Of a DNA stretch of 14,446 bases, positions 1 to 9,500 are shown in pieces. How positions within the stretch are numbered: position 1 is the first letter of the stretch; the number at the start of each line of letters is the position of its first letter. The position numbers and the translations under genes are program-made. Origin of the DNA: Porticoccus sp. GTDB taxonomy: Bacteria; Pseudomonadota; Gammaproteobacteria; Pseudomonadales; Porticoccaceae. The stretch spans positions 1-14,446 of the forward strand of contig DRHD01000080.1 in the NCBI GenBank assembly GCA_011049795.1, in the 5' to 3' direction. The notes under the pieces were generated by a model. It was not told the origin of the DNA. It saw nothing but the letters and a program-made list of their open reading frames with translations, and searched no databases.

Positions 1-7
1 AATAATT

Positions 8-1813
8 GTGAGTGTTGTGAGGGTTGGCAAAGAGCTGGGGCAGAAAGCCGAAGAAGAAGCTGAACTAGGGGACTTGTTAGTCTCTTATTTAGAGCAACTT
101 GGTGTGGAGTATGTGTTTGGTATTCCAGGCGGAGCCATTGAGCCACTCTACAATGCGTTGGCTCGTAGTGAGCGTAGAGGTGGCCCTCGTGCGGTCATTG
201 CCCGACATGAGACAGGTGCGGCTTTTATGGCTGATGGGTACGCCCGGAATACTGGGAAACTGGGCGTTTGCTGCGCTACGACAGGCCCGGGAGCGACCAA
301 CCTGATTACTGGTGTTGCATCTGCCTACGAAAACAATATTCCAATGTTGGTGATTACGGCGCAGACGGCTCTTTCTACTTTTGGTCGTGGGGCATTTCAG
401 GAATCCTCGTGCACTGGTATCAATACAGTCGGCCTTTTTGAATACTGCACCCGCTATAACACACTTATTTCTCATGAAGCCCAGTTTGAGAGCAAGCTGG
501 CTTCAGCCATTATGACGGCGTTTCAGTCGCCAGCGGGTCCTGTGCACCTTAGTGTTCCACTCGATGTCATGCGTGCCAAGGGGCTTAATGGAGAACCTAG
601 CTTCAATCTTAGTAGCTTGCTTGATAAGCCTTCCTTAATTGATGATGTGGCCGTTGATAAGCTCTATGAGGAGTTAATAAGTGCTAAAAATCCTGTTTTT
701 CTTATTGGCGATGAGGCGAGTGAGGCCATTGGGAGCATTCTGAGCTTAGCCGTCGATATTGACGGAAAAATTTTGGTGACTCCACATGGTAAAGGGTTGG
801 TTAGTCCATATCACCCAAATTTTCGTGGTGTCGTTGGCTTTGCCGGGCACCAAAGTGCTAGAGATGTATTGGCTGATCCTTCTGTTGACTTGGTTGTGGC
901 CATTGGGGCCAATTTGGGTGAATGGGCGAGTGATGGTTGGGATACACATACATTAACTAAGCGTATGGTTCATGTTGAGTCGGCTGAGGTGAACTTCACC
1001 CGTACACCAATGGCTAAACTACATGTGCGTGGTCGTTTATCGGCAATTTTTGAGCGCTTGGTTGAGCGCTATGAAGAAGACCCTAGAACACATATATATG
1101 CTGTGGGTGAAAGCTCCCCATCAAAGGATGGTTCACCTGATACAGAGCTTAAGCGGCATTTTACCTTTGACGACCCGGAAGGTTATTACTCAGATGCTAC
1201 GCCAATTAAGCCTCAGCGCTTAATGCGTGAATTGCCAAAAATATTCCCTCCGAATACACGTTATCTTGCCGATACAGGCGCTAGCTTCGCTTGGGCAACG
1301 CACTACCTTAATCCCTACGATCGGCGTATGGCGGGCAAGCGTAATGCACGGGGTGGTTTGTTCCGAGCCTCTTTGGATTTTGCCTCTATGGGGTGGGCAA
1401 TTGGTAGCGCCGTAGGTACTGCCTTGGCTCAAAAAGGGTGCCCTGTGGTGTGTATTACTGGCGACGGTAGTATGTTGATGAATGGCCAGGAAATCACTGT
1501 GGCCATTCAGGAGAAGCTACCGGTTATTTTTGTGGTTCTGAACGACAATGGCTACGGCATGGTAAAACATGGCCAACGAATGACCGGTGCCGAGGAAATT
1601 GGTGTAGAGATACCGAAAACAAATTTTGCGTCTTTTGCTAGATCAATGGGTGCGGAAGGCTATGTGATTCATTCCCCCGAAGACTTGCTGGCTCTTGATG
1701 TGAATGAAATTTGTAATCGTCAAGGTCCAACACTGCTTGATGTACGTATCGATCAAGATGAAGTGCCTCCTATTGGGATTCGCACGCAGCTGCTAGCTCA
1801 GACTTATGACTGA
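8..1813 (+). CDS. ThDP-dependent enzyme, acetolactate synthase-like
   Basis: A 601-residue member of the thiamine-diphosphate superfamily that includes acetolactate synthase, pyruvate oxidase and glyoxylate carboligase; these decarboxylate 2-oxo acids and often join the fragment to an acceptor. The three-domain layout is visible: PYR domain about 19-185 with the cofactor-activating glutamate E68 in RHETGAAFMADGYAR, a Rossmann-like middle domain about 215-355, and a PP domain about 405-585 with the ThDP/Mg motif GDGS (485-488) and closing NDNGYG (512-517). The segment after it reads GYGMVKHGQ rather than the tryptophan-containing MVRQWQ type of biosynthetic acetolactate synthases, and no regulatory subunit gene follows, so a role in branched-chain amino acid synthesis is doubtful. 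The GTG start is provisional: only 7 nt precede it and the frame is open to the window edge. The last 8 nt overlap the next gene, implying translational coupling. Family call strong; substrate unknown. Confidence 0.9.
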   Translation: MSVVRVGKELGQKAEEEAELGDLLVSYLEQLGVEYVFGIPGGAIEPLYNALARSERRGGPRAVIARHETGAAFMADGYARNTGKLGVCCATTGPGATNLITGVASAYENNIPMLVITAQTALSTFGRGAFQESSCTGINTVGLFEYCTRYNTLISHEAQFESKLASAIMTAFQSPAGPVHLSVPLDVMRAKGLNGEPSFNLSSLLDKPSLIDDVAVDKLYEELISAKNPVFLIGDEASEAIGSILSLAVDIDGKILVTPHGKGLVSPYHPNFRGVVGFAGHQSARDVLADPSVDLVVAIGANLGEWASDGWDTHTLTKRMVHVESAEVNFTRTPMAKLHVRGRLSAIFERLVERYEEDPRTHIYAVGESSPSKDGSPDTELKRHFTFDDPEGYYSDATPIKPQRLMRELPKIFPPNTRYLADTGASFAWATHYLNPYDRRMAGKRNARGGLFRASLDFASMGWAIGSAVGTALAQKGCPVVCITGDGSMLMNGQEITVAIQEKLPVIFVVLNDNGYGMVKHGQRMTGAEEIGVEIPKTNFASFARSMGAEGYVIHSPEDLLALDVNEICNRQGPTLLDVRIDQDEVPPIGIRTQLLAQTYD

Positions 1814-2624
1814 ATCCAAGAAGAAAGAACAAATAACCACAAAAATTTGGAGCGAGGTTGCGGAGGATGATAACCCCTTCGCCGCTGCCACCTGCTATTG
1901 CGCAGGTTTCGATGTCTATGGTGATCTGCTGGGCAAGGCGAGCTATATCGAATATCTCTATTTGTTATTTAAACTCGAGCCAGCTACAGAACAGCAGAAA
2001 AAAATGCTTGAAGGTCTAGCTATAGCCCTGGCTAACCCTGGACCACGTGATCACAGTGTTCGAGCTGCCATGAATGCCGGTGTGGGTGGTTCAACCCGTG
2101 CTTCAGCCTTAATGGCAGCAGTGGCCGTCGGTGCAGGTAATTTAGGTGGGGGTCGCGAGGTTTACAATGCTGTTCATTATTGGGAACAGTGCGGCATGGA
2201 TTTGGCTGCATGGGAGGAGATGATAAAAAACCCACCCGTTGAAGAGCGTGTCGATGTCTGGGTTCCTATGGAACATGCTCCAGGATTTGATCCCAATGGT
2301 ACTAGTTGTGCAACACCTGTCAGGCAGTCCTTGTCCTACCTGGCAGATATCGGTTGCAGTGAAAAACTAAACTGGCTACACCAGAACAGAGAAATTCTTG
2401 AGGGCTATGCCTGTGCACCCCTGGCAATGTCAGGGGTAGCGGCAGCGGTAATGCATGATCTGGAATTGATGCCTGATCAGTCAGAAATGTTGTTCATTTT
2501 ATTAAGGTTGCCTGGCGCAGCGGTACATGCTTTAGAGCAAGAAGGCCTTGGGTGGCGTCGGTATCCATTTTTTGGTGATGGTTTGAAGTTGCAGGAGTAT
2601 CACTCAACTGAGAGTGAGGAGTAA
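1806..2624 (+). CDS. Citrate synthase/citryl-CoA lyase-like protein, subunit 1
   Basis: A 272-residue protein that I place in the citrate synthase fold family by motif spacing. NPGPR (77-81) precedes a helical, alanine-rich stretch, then GNLGGGRE (111-118) sits where citrate synthases have the active-site HGGANE loop. EHAPGFDPNG (156-165) resembles the GHxVYxxxDPR loop and keeps a histidine (H157). The C-terminal RLPGAAVHALEQ (234-245) matches the family's ARxPGWxAHxLEQ helix. The first catalytic His is apparently Gly, and the catalytic Asp position (the NVDFYSG-type loop) reads APLAMSG (204-210). It is shorter than a full citrate synthase (about 370-430), closer to citryl-CoA lyase size. The ATG lies in the 8-nt overlap with the ThDP gene, with no clear ribosome binding site, so it probably depends on coupling. 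It may form a heteromer with the next gene product. Whether it is catalytic is unclear; a CoA-ester condensing or cleaving role is inferred from the fold only. Confidence 0.72.
   Translation: MTESKKKEQITTKIWSEVAEDDNPFAAATCYCAGFDVYGDLLGKASYIEYLYLLFKLEPATEQQKKMLEGLAIALANPGPRDHSVRAAMNAGVGGSTRASALMAAVAVGAGNLGGGREVYNAVHYWEQCGMDLAAWEEMIKNPPVEERVDVWVPMEHAPGFDPNGTSCATPVRQSLSYLADIGCSEKLNWLHQNREILEGYACAPLAMSGVAAAVMHDLELMPDQSEMLFILLRLPGAAVHALEQEGLGWRRYPFFGDGLKLQEYHSTESEE
2616..2621 (+). promoter_or_regulatory. Ribosome binding site for TTG-started gene
   Basis: GAGGAG lies 6 nt upstream of the TTG at 2628 and overlaps the end of the preceding gene. It is the best Shine-Dalgarno match at any junction in the operon and supports the unusual TTG start. 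Confidence 0.65.
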
Positions 2625-2627
2625 TTT

Positions 2628-3434
2628 TTGAGCGGACAAGAAGTATACGAAAAATATGAGGACAACTGGGAAACATCTATGGGTGGGTGGTTCCCCGGTG
2701 AAAAGGTTATTCTCAGAGGGAAAAATGTTCTGACGGAATTGAATGAATACCGTTGGCTTGAGTATTTGTTGTTCGGTATTACCGGTAGGCACTCCCCCCG
2801 CATTGCCCGCTTAATTGAAGGGATGTGGGTGATTTGTACCAGTTTTCCTGATCCCAGGTTATGGAATAACCGTATTGCAGCATTGGCAGCAACGACAAGG
2901 GCTACCGGGGTGCTTGGTTCTGCAGGTGCCTTGGCTGTTTCCGAGGCCACAATATATGGACTAAAACCTATCCAGGGAGTTATGGATTTTTTGTACCGGT
3001 CTTCAGAAAAGATAGAAAAAGGAGCTCTTCTCGAAGATGTTGTGAAGTCTGAGATCAAGAAGTACAGAGGAATTTATGGTTATGGAAGGCCTGTAGTTGA
3101 TCAAGACGAAAGAGTGATCCCATTAATGGATTTTGCCAAATCAATGGATGCGGGTGATGGCCATTATACTAATCTGGCATTTGAGGTAGACAAGTACTTA
3201 AGTACTTCTAGGTATAAATATCGTATTAATGCATCTGGCGTTGTTGCCGGTTTGCTGGCGGATGAAGGTATCAAACCAAAAGAGCTTTATCATATTGCAA
3301 CATTAACATTCACTGCGGGTGTTTTTCCTTGCTATATCGATGCGTTAAAAAAGCCTGAAGGTGCCTTTTTTCCACTTCGTGTTTCTCGTATAAATTCCCA
3401 AGGGACTGCGGAACCAAGAGTTTGGGGTAAATAA
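2628..3434 (+). CDS. Citrate synthase/citryl-CoA lyase-like protein, subunit 2
   Basis: A 268-residue paralogue of the preceding product. FPDPRLWNNRIAALA (73-87) parallels NPGPRDHSVRAAMNA in its neighbour. The helix leading to the first active-site loop ends in AVSEATIYG (103-111) instead of LHGGANE. GYGRPVV (151-157) corresponds to GFGHPVx, with the catalytic His replaced by Arg. INASG (200-204) corresponds to the INVDG/NVDFYSG loop, with Asp apparently replaced by Ser or Ala. EPRVW near the C terminus resembles the family's G-x-RP-x-x-Y ending. TTG is chosen as start because of the GAGGAG site 6 nt upstream. It lies 3 nt after subunit 1 and 3 nt before the TonB receptor. Two non-identical, mutually degenerate paralogues side by side suggest an obligate heteromer, but neither complex nor activity can be seen directly. 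A 16-bp perfect palindrome at 3192-3207 lies within the reading frame. Confidence 0.7.
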   Translation: MSGQEVYEKYEDNWETSMGGWFPGEKVILRGKNVLTELNEYRWLEYLLFGITGRHSPRIARLIEGMWVICTSFPDPRLWNNRIAALAATTRATGVLGSAGALAVSEATIYGLKPIQGVMDFLYRSSEKIEKGALLEDVVKSEIKKYRGIYGYGRPVVDQDERVIPLMDFAKSMDAGDGHYTNLAFEVDKYLSTSRYKYRINASGVVAGLLADEGIKPKELYHIATLTFTAGVFPCYIDALKKPEGAFFPLRVSRINSQGTAEPRVWGK

Positions 3435-3437
3435 AAA

Positions 3438-5567
3438 ATGAAACTAACTCTACGTTTATCTGTTGCAGTATTCCTTTTATCACCCTTGGCTGCCTTGGCT
3501 GATGATACGGGCGATACCTCAGAGATGGAATTGATGTCCCTATATGGTGGGGAAGAATTTATCAGCATCGCAACGGGCTCGGCGCAACCCATTCATAAAG
3601 CTCCTGCAGTAGCCTCCGTTGTGACTGATAAACAAATTGAGCGAATGGGGGCTACTGATATTGATGAAATCCTGGAGACCATCCCTGGGCTCCATGTGGC
3701 ACGAGATGCTGCAGGCTTTAATCCGATTTATACATTTCGTGGTATTCATGCCAGTTATAATCCACAGGTTTTGATGCTAATTAATGGGATACCGATAACT
3801 AATTTATTTCAAGGCGATAGAAACCTGGTTTGGGGCGGCATGCCGGTTCAGGCAATTTCAAGAATCGAAGTGATCAGGGGGCCCGGTTCTGCACTATATG
3901 GTGCAGATGCATTTGCAGGGGTTATTAATATTGTCACTCATGAGGCCGATGGGGTGTCTCAATTTAAAACTGGGGTGAGGTATGGGACACATAATAGAAA
4001 AGACTATTGGTTCAGTGGTGGTGGGTCAGTAGGTGAGCTCAAGTATTATGGTGTTGTAGAAAGTCATGAAACAGACGGTTTTGATGAAAAGGTAAGATCA
4101 GACGCACAGTCAACATGGGATTCTCTTACTGGGACTAGTGCATCATTAGCTCCTGGATCAGTGAACATGGAGAGAGAAAATTTAGACGCACGTGTGGAGC
4201 TGGCCTATAAAAACCTCAAGCTAAGAGCTGGAGCACAGATTAGAGAGGATGCGGGGGATTATGCTGGGGCAGCACAGGCGTTGGCTGCTGACAATGCGTT
4301 TTCAAGTGATAGATTAAATGTAGATTTAACCTATGAAAATAAAGAGTTTTTAGACGATTTGGCAGTAAAAGTTCAGACAAGTTATTTGCATACTACACAA
4401 GAAGTTGACGGTGATTTAGTGCTTTTTCCAGCGGGAACCATAGTGCCACCTTTGGGTGGTTTCTCTGTCTATCCCGATGGTGTCATCGGAACTCCTGAAG
4501 TTAAGGAGAGACATACAAGATTTAATTTTTCTAGCCTCTATACAGGTATAAGCAGACATAAGATTGCTTTTGGTTCGGGTTATTACCATGGCGAGCTTTA
4601 TGAAGTAGAAGAGTCTAAAAACTTTGGTAAGGACCCATCTACAGGAGATCCAATTGTCCCTGGTGATCCGGTTGTTGACGTAACCGATACGGAGTACGTC
4701 TTTATAACCGAAGGAAGCCGAGAAAATACCTATGTTTTTATTCAAGATGTATGGCAACTATTTAATGATTGGGAGCTAACAGCCGGCGTTCGCTATGATC
4801 ATTACTCAGATTTTGGAGATACAGTAAATCCACGTTTGGCTGTGGTCTGGTCAACAACAAGAAATTTGACTACAAAATTTATTTATGGCGAAGCATTTAG
4901 AGCACCGTCCTTTGCGCAAACTCGTGCCATTAACAACCCTCTAATTGAAGGGAACCCTGAATTAGATCCGGAAGAAATGAAGAGTTATGAAATAGCATTT
5001 GATTACCGGCCTAGTCATGACCTCACGTTTAATTTGAATGCTTTTTATTATAAATGGGAGGATATTATTCAGTTTGTTCCAGGGCCAGGAGGTGCTGTAG
5101 CTGAAAATGCTGGAGAGCAAACCGGTCATGGCCTTGAGTTTGAGGTGAGCTGGCAGGCAACAAGGGAATTGGACTTAACCAGTAATTTTTCTTGGCAAAA
5201 ATCCGATGATGAAAATTTAAATGCGGATGCGGCATATTCGCCTGAGAAACAGTTTTATTTAAGCGCTAACTGGAGCCTTGCTGAATCATGGAATCTTAAT
5301 ATGCAAGCTAACTGGGTGATGGATCGGAATCGGGCGTCAGGTGTAGGTGATGATCGCTCTGATGTGGATGACTATGTACTGGTAGATTTGACCCTGAGAC
5401 ATAAGTCGTTGTGGGAGCATGTTGACATGGCTCTGATGGTAAAAAACCTGTTTGATGAAGATGCTCGTGAACCTAGTCTTGCAGGTGGAGTACTTCCTCC
5501 ACCAATTCAAGATGACTTGCCTTTGCCTGGACAAACAGTATTAGCAGAAATTCGCTATCACTTTTAG
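3438..5567 (+). CDS. TonB-dependent outer-membrane receptor
   Basis: A 709-residue outer-membrane active transporter for a large or scarce ligand, energised by TonB-ExbB-ExbD. A cleavable Sec signal is evident, residues 1-21 ending in ALA before Asp-Asp. A short linker with EEFISIATG (39-47) may hold the TonB-interacting segment. The plug domain follows (about 52-165): PAVASVVTDKQIERMG, DEILETIPGLHV, then IEVIRGPGSALYGADAFAGVINIVT. The rest is a beta-barrel with repeated aromatic-bounded strands, including the GNPELDPEEMKSYE landmark, and it ends in the barrel-assembly signal RYHF with terminal Phe. Length is normal for the family. ATG starts 3 nt after the previous stop, with a weak GGGG about 10 nt upstream. 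No Fur box or riboswitch is visible because it sits inside an operon. Siderophore, vitamin or other ligand cannot be told from the sequence; the downstream binding protein and sensor kinase suggest ligand sensing as well as uptake. Confidence 0.93.
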   Translation: MKLTLRLSVAVFLLSPLAALADDTGDTSEMELMSLYGGEEFISIATGSAQPIHKAPAVASVVTDKQIERMGATDIDEILETIPGLHVARDAAGFNPIYTFRGIHASYNPQVLMLINGIPITNLFQGDRNLVWGGMPVQAISRIEVIRGPGSALYGADAFAGVINIVTHEADGVSQFKTGVRYGTHNRKDYWFSGGGSVGELKYYGVVESHETDGFDEKVRSDAQSTWDSLTGTSASLAPGSVNMERENLDARVELAYKNLKLRAGAQIREDAGDYAGAAQALAADNAFSSDRLNVDLTYENKEFLDDLAVKVQTSYLHTTQEVDGDLVLFPAGTIVPPLGGFSVYPDGVIGTPEVKERHTRFNFSSLYTGISRHKIAFGSGYYHGELYEVEESKNFGKDPSTGDPIVPGDPVVDVTDTEYVFITEGSRENTYVFIQDVWQLFNDWELTAGVRYDHYSDFGDTVNPRLAVVWSTTRNLTTKFIYGEAFRAPSFAQTRAINNPLIEGNPELDPEEMKSYEIAFDYRPSHDLTFNLNAFYYKWEDIIQFVPGPGGAVAENAGEQTGHGLEFEVSWQATRELDLTSNFSWQKSDDENLNADAAYSPEKQFYLSANWSLAESWNLNMQANWVMDRNRASGVGDDRSDVDDYVLVDLTLRHKSLWEHVDMALMVKNLFDEDAREPSLAGGVLPPPIQDDLPLPGQTVLAEIRYHF

Positions 5568-5609
5568 GAATGAAGTATTGCCGATAAAAAGCGGTGAGGG
5601 AAAACACGG

Positions 5610-6551
5610 ATGAAGCAGAATTTTTATTGTATAGAAAGGCGGTTGAATAGTAGTTCTTTGCCTATTTTTCTTTTCTTCTTTTTATTGCTATGTAGTATTA
5701 GCACAAGAGGGCAGAGCGCCGAGTTGCTGGTGATGTACCCTGAGGTTAGAGCCCCGTTTTCTCAGATTTTTTATGATATAACCACTGGTGCTGAAGAGGG
5801 CTTTGTGGGTGATACTAGTTCGGTATCTATTCGAGAAGGTGAAGAAGTAGGCTCACTTCTAACTCGTAAGAAGCCTGATATAGTACTAGCCCTTGGGAAA
5901 CGGAGTCTTTCCAGTCTTAAGGCCTCAGATAGTAATGTACTTGTCGTATTGGGCGCGGTGAGCGAAGAGCAGCACGGCTATCCAGGGATATCGATGGTGC
6001 CAGATCCCAAGGTGGTACTGGACAAATTGATATTATTGTCTCCTTTTGTCAAGCAGGTTCATGTGGTAAAAAAATCCAGTGGTATTGATATGCAGCTGGA
6101 AGGTGCTAGTGAGTATCTATCGGAACACGGTAAAAAACTGATTGTTCATGAAAGTAGAGATATACGTGAGGCAGCAAACATCTATGCAGAATTAATAGCA
6201 GGTGCGAGTGCTGGTGATTCAATCTGGATATTACAAGATGGCTCCTATGTGAATAGTGCCATTTTTTCGCTATTGCTAGATGCCGCATGGAGCAAGAATT
6301 TGGTTGTCTTTTCATCGAACCCCCTACATGTAAAGCACGGGGCATTATTCGCCGTGTACCCTAGTAATAGGGATATGGGGAAAAGCCTTGGTAAATTAGC
6401 AAATAAAGTTCTCAGTGATGAGGCTAAACCGGGTATGCAGCCCTTGAGGGATGTTTTGGTTGCCGTTAATGAGAGAACGGGTAATCATCTTGGTCTAGCA
6501 CTGACAGCGGAAGTAAAAGATCACATCGACTTGCTGTTGCCTGCGAGGTAA
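5610..6551 (+). CDS. Periplasmic substrate-binding-like protein (PF04392-like)
   Basis: A 313-residue secreted protein resembling the ABC_sub_bind family (PF04392, two-lobed type 1 periplasmic binding fold). The N terminus has a long polar n-region and a strongly hydrophobic core (about 18-31, rich in Phe and Leu), with a probable cleavage near GQSA/EL. The mature part alternates beta-strand and helix segments: KPDIVLALGKRS, VLVVLGAV, VHVVKKSS, GDSIWILQDGSYVNS, LVVFSSN, GALFAVYPSNRDMGKSLGKLANKVL. The start is supported by GTGAGGG at 5594-5600, 9 nt before ATG. No ABC permease or ATPase gene is nearby. It lies instead between a TonB receptor and a sensor kinase, 5 nt before the latter, so its likely role is presenting a periplasmic ligand to the kinase rather than feeding an importer. 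Ligand unknown. Family assignment is moderately certain, from motif pattern only. Confidence 0.75.
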   Translation: MKQNFYCIERRLNSSSLPIFLFFFLLLCSISTRGQSAELLVMYPEVRAPFSQIFYDITTGAEEGFVGDTSSVSIREGEEVGSLLTRKKPDIVLALGKRSLSSLKASDSNVLVVLGAVSEEQHGYPGISMVPDPKVVLDKLILLSPFVKQVHVVKKSSGIDMQLEGASEYLSEHGKKLIVHESRDIREAANIYAELIAGASAGDSIWILQDGSYVNSAIFSLLLDAAWSKNLVVFSSNPLHVKHGALFAVYPSNRDMGKSLGKLANKVLSDEAKPGMQPLRDVLVAVNERTGNHLGLALTAEVKDHIDLLLPAR

Positions 6552-6556
6552 AACAG

Positions 6557-9500
6557 GTGGAGGCTAAACCAAACAAGAAAGCGCCGGGGATGAAGTTCAG
6601 AAACCAACTGAGTTTGATTTTTGTCGTCGGTATTCTTGTTATGGCGGTAACAACCTCTATCGCGGTAAGTAATATTTCTAGCCAGATTGTGCGTGACCGG
6701 GAGATTCAGCAAGGCTTACAGGTGACTGATTCACTGGCCAAGCAGAGTGAGTTGGCTTTGCTTTATCACAGTAAAGAAAGCGCCAAAGATATCGTAGATA
6801 CAGCTTTGAATTTCCCTGGTGTTAAGGCGGTAGCTATTGTTACTGAAACAGGCACCGTATTACACATCGGGGGCGAGGTCGTTACCCAAGTCCCCTTCTA
6901 TAAGCCCTCTGTCGCAAAGATGGTTCACGAAGATAATGATTATTGGTCATTTTCATCCCCGGTAGTGGCTGGAGCTTCACAAGACAGCGTCTGGGGAGAG
7001 CTTTATGGTGAAGATGAAGAGAAAGAAGTCTCTCTAGGTTATATAACGGTACTGATGGGGAAGGATACCGTTATCTTGATGGAACGGAGTATTTTGCGGG
7101 GCAATCTTCTGATTTCCTTGTTGGTTGCAGTTGTCCTGCTGCTGCTCTTACTCGGTATTTCACGTCGATTGACAAAGCCGTTAGAAAAACTTGCTGCAAC
7201 CATGAAGCAGGCAGAAGAAGGTGACTCTATTATTCGGGCTGACGTGGGTGGCCCTGTTGATATCACTGATATGCAACATGCCTTTAACTCCATGATGGAA
7301 GCACTGGAAAACCGGCAGAAGGAGTTGATGCATGCTATGTCGGCTGCTCTAGAGTCTGCTCGTGTTAAAGGTGAGTTTGCAGCGAATGTCACTCATGAAC
7401 TACGCACGCCAATGAATGCTGTGTTGGGGATGCTTGATTTGCTCATGACCATGGGCCTCAGCTCTAAACAGCTTGAATATGTTGAAACGGCAAAAACCTC
7501 AGGCGAGAGCCTACTACAACTGATTGATGAAATTCTTAATTTTTCTCAGGTCGATTCCAATAATCTTTCTATCGTTAAGGAAGATTGTTACATTCAGGAA
7601 TTGCTAGATGATGTCATTAACTTGCTCGCTAATCAGGCGCTTAAAAAGAATTTAGACTTTGGTTACGTCATTTCTCCTGATGTTCCAAGAATGATTCATT
7701 CAGATTCTTCACGTCTTCGACAGGTATTGATCAACCTGGTTGGTAACGCCATTAAGTTTGCTGATGTTGGTGAAGTATCAATTCACATGGATGTTCTCGA
7801 CGTAGAAACTCCATCCTCTGAGAATGAATTACTGGTTCGGTTTGAGGTTCGTGATACCGGTATTGGGATTACTACAGAAGACCAACAGCGCATCTTTGAT
7901 GCATTTACTCAAGCAGATTCATCCAGCACTAAGGAATATGAAGGAACAGGTCTTGGGTTGGCTATTAGTAAGCAGATAGTCGAGTTGATGGGTGGAGATA
8001 TCTCAGTCTCGAGTCAGCCAGGGATGGGGAGCTCATTCTGGTTTACTGTGCCTACTCCGAGGTTAGATGTCGGCAAGCCTGATGAGGCACCTGTACCGGC
8101 TTTTTCAGGTCTAAATGCACTGTTGGTGGATGATAGCGAGATAGTCCGAGAATTTGGTGCCCAGCAGCTTGAGCAAAAAGGTATTGACTGTACCACTCTG
8201 GATACAGGTATTAAGGCGCTTGACGTGATTCGTGATATGTCAGCAAACGGTAGTAGCCTGGATATTCTAATTGTTGATGAAGATATGCCCGGGCTCAAGG
8301 GAATGGATTTTCTTAAGTTGACACGGGAGGAGCCCTCCCTGAAAAACACCACTATTCTGATGCTGAGTAATCCTTGGACGATGGGGGATATACATAACGA
8401 TTACAGTATGACCCGACTGAATAAGCCGTTGCGTCCGAAAGAGATAAATACCTGTCTTGAGAAGCAATTATTGGGGCAGGGTGAGACCGAAAAATCAGAG
8501 CCACGACGGAAGACAATAGAGAAACTCTACAGTCGGCCCAAGAGAATTCTGGTGGTTGATGATAATAGAGCTAACCAGCAGGTAGCTATTGGTATGCTGG
8601 AGCGAATGGGGTGCCGGTGTGAACTGGCATCTACGGGTAAGGAGGCTGTTGAAGCAATTATTCGCAACCGATTTGATGCTGTTTTGATGGACTGTTATAT
8701 GCCGGTTATGAACGGCTACGATGCCACTCGCCAAATCAGAATGTATGAGGGCGGGGAAAATGCAGATAACTGCGTACCTATCATTGCCATGACAGCAAAT
8801 AATACGCAGGTTGAGATGGACCGCTGTAAGGATGTAGGGATGGATGATTTCCTCTCCAAACCCTTGCGTATTGATGAGTTAGCAAACACCTTAGTCAAAT
8901 GGGTGCCCAGAGATTTACCTGAAACTTCTGATAGCCAGTTAGGTGAATTTAGCCCTGATGAGTCTGCCATCGTGGACAGCAGTGCCAGTTACGACCCCTT
9001 GGTCCTTCAGGAGCTAAAAGATGGTATTGGAGAAGTAATTGTTTCGATGATCGAGGCCTTTCTTGAGGATACGCCAGTCTATTTGCGGTCGTTAAAAGAG
9101 GCAATTGCTCAAACGGATACTAAACAGGTTAGGGAGTTGGCGCATACCATTAAAGGGAGCGCGTTAAATTATGGTGCGTACCAGGTCGTTGAGCTTTCTC
9201 GATTGCTGGAAGATAAGGGTGCTGCGGCAGAGTTAACGGGTTCAGAAAAATTATATAAGAACTTAGTGGAGGCATATACCAAGTTAGGGCGAGATTTGGA
9301 AGAGTACATTCTGGCAGCTGATGACAGTATCCAAGGGCGTGAGAAGGGGCATTATTTATTGATTGTAGATGACGACCGTTCCATGCGGCTTGCATTGAAG
9401 AATGTGTTTAAGTCAGAGGATTACGTTATCGAAGAAGCCAGTAACGGAATGCATGCTATTTCTATATGTCAGCGCAGAATGCCCGATTTGGTGTTGATGG

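Noticed and set aside
2600..3058. 152-codon open frame on the minus strand
   Set aside because: It lies wholly opposite the end of one citrate-synthase-like gene and the start of the next, shows no recognisable domain or ribosome binding site, and is best explained as a shadow of the + strand genes.
3192..3207. Perfect 16-bp palindrome AAGTACTTAAGTACTT
   Set aside because: It sits inside a coding frame, is AT-rich, has no T-run or second copy that I could see, and has no plausible operator position. Probably chance.
5568..5609. Internal promoter or attenuator between the receptor and binding-protein genes
   Set aside because: The 42-nt gap contains a ribosome binding site (GTGAGGG) but no convincing -35/-10 pair or hairpin.
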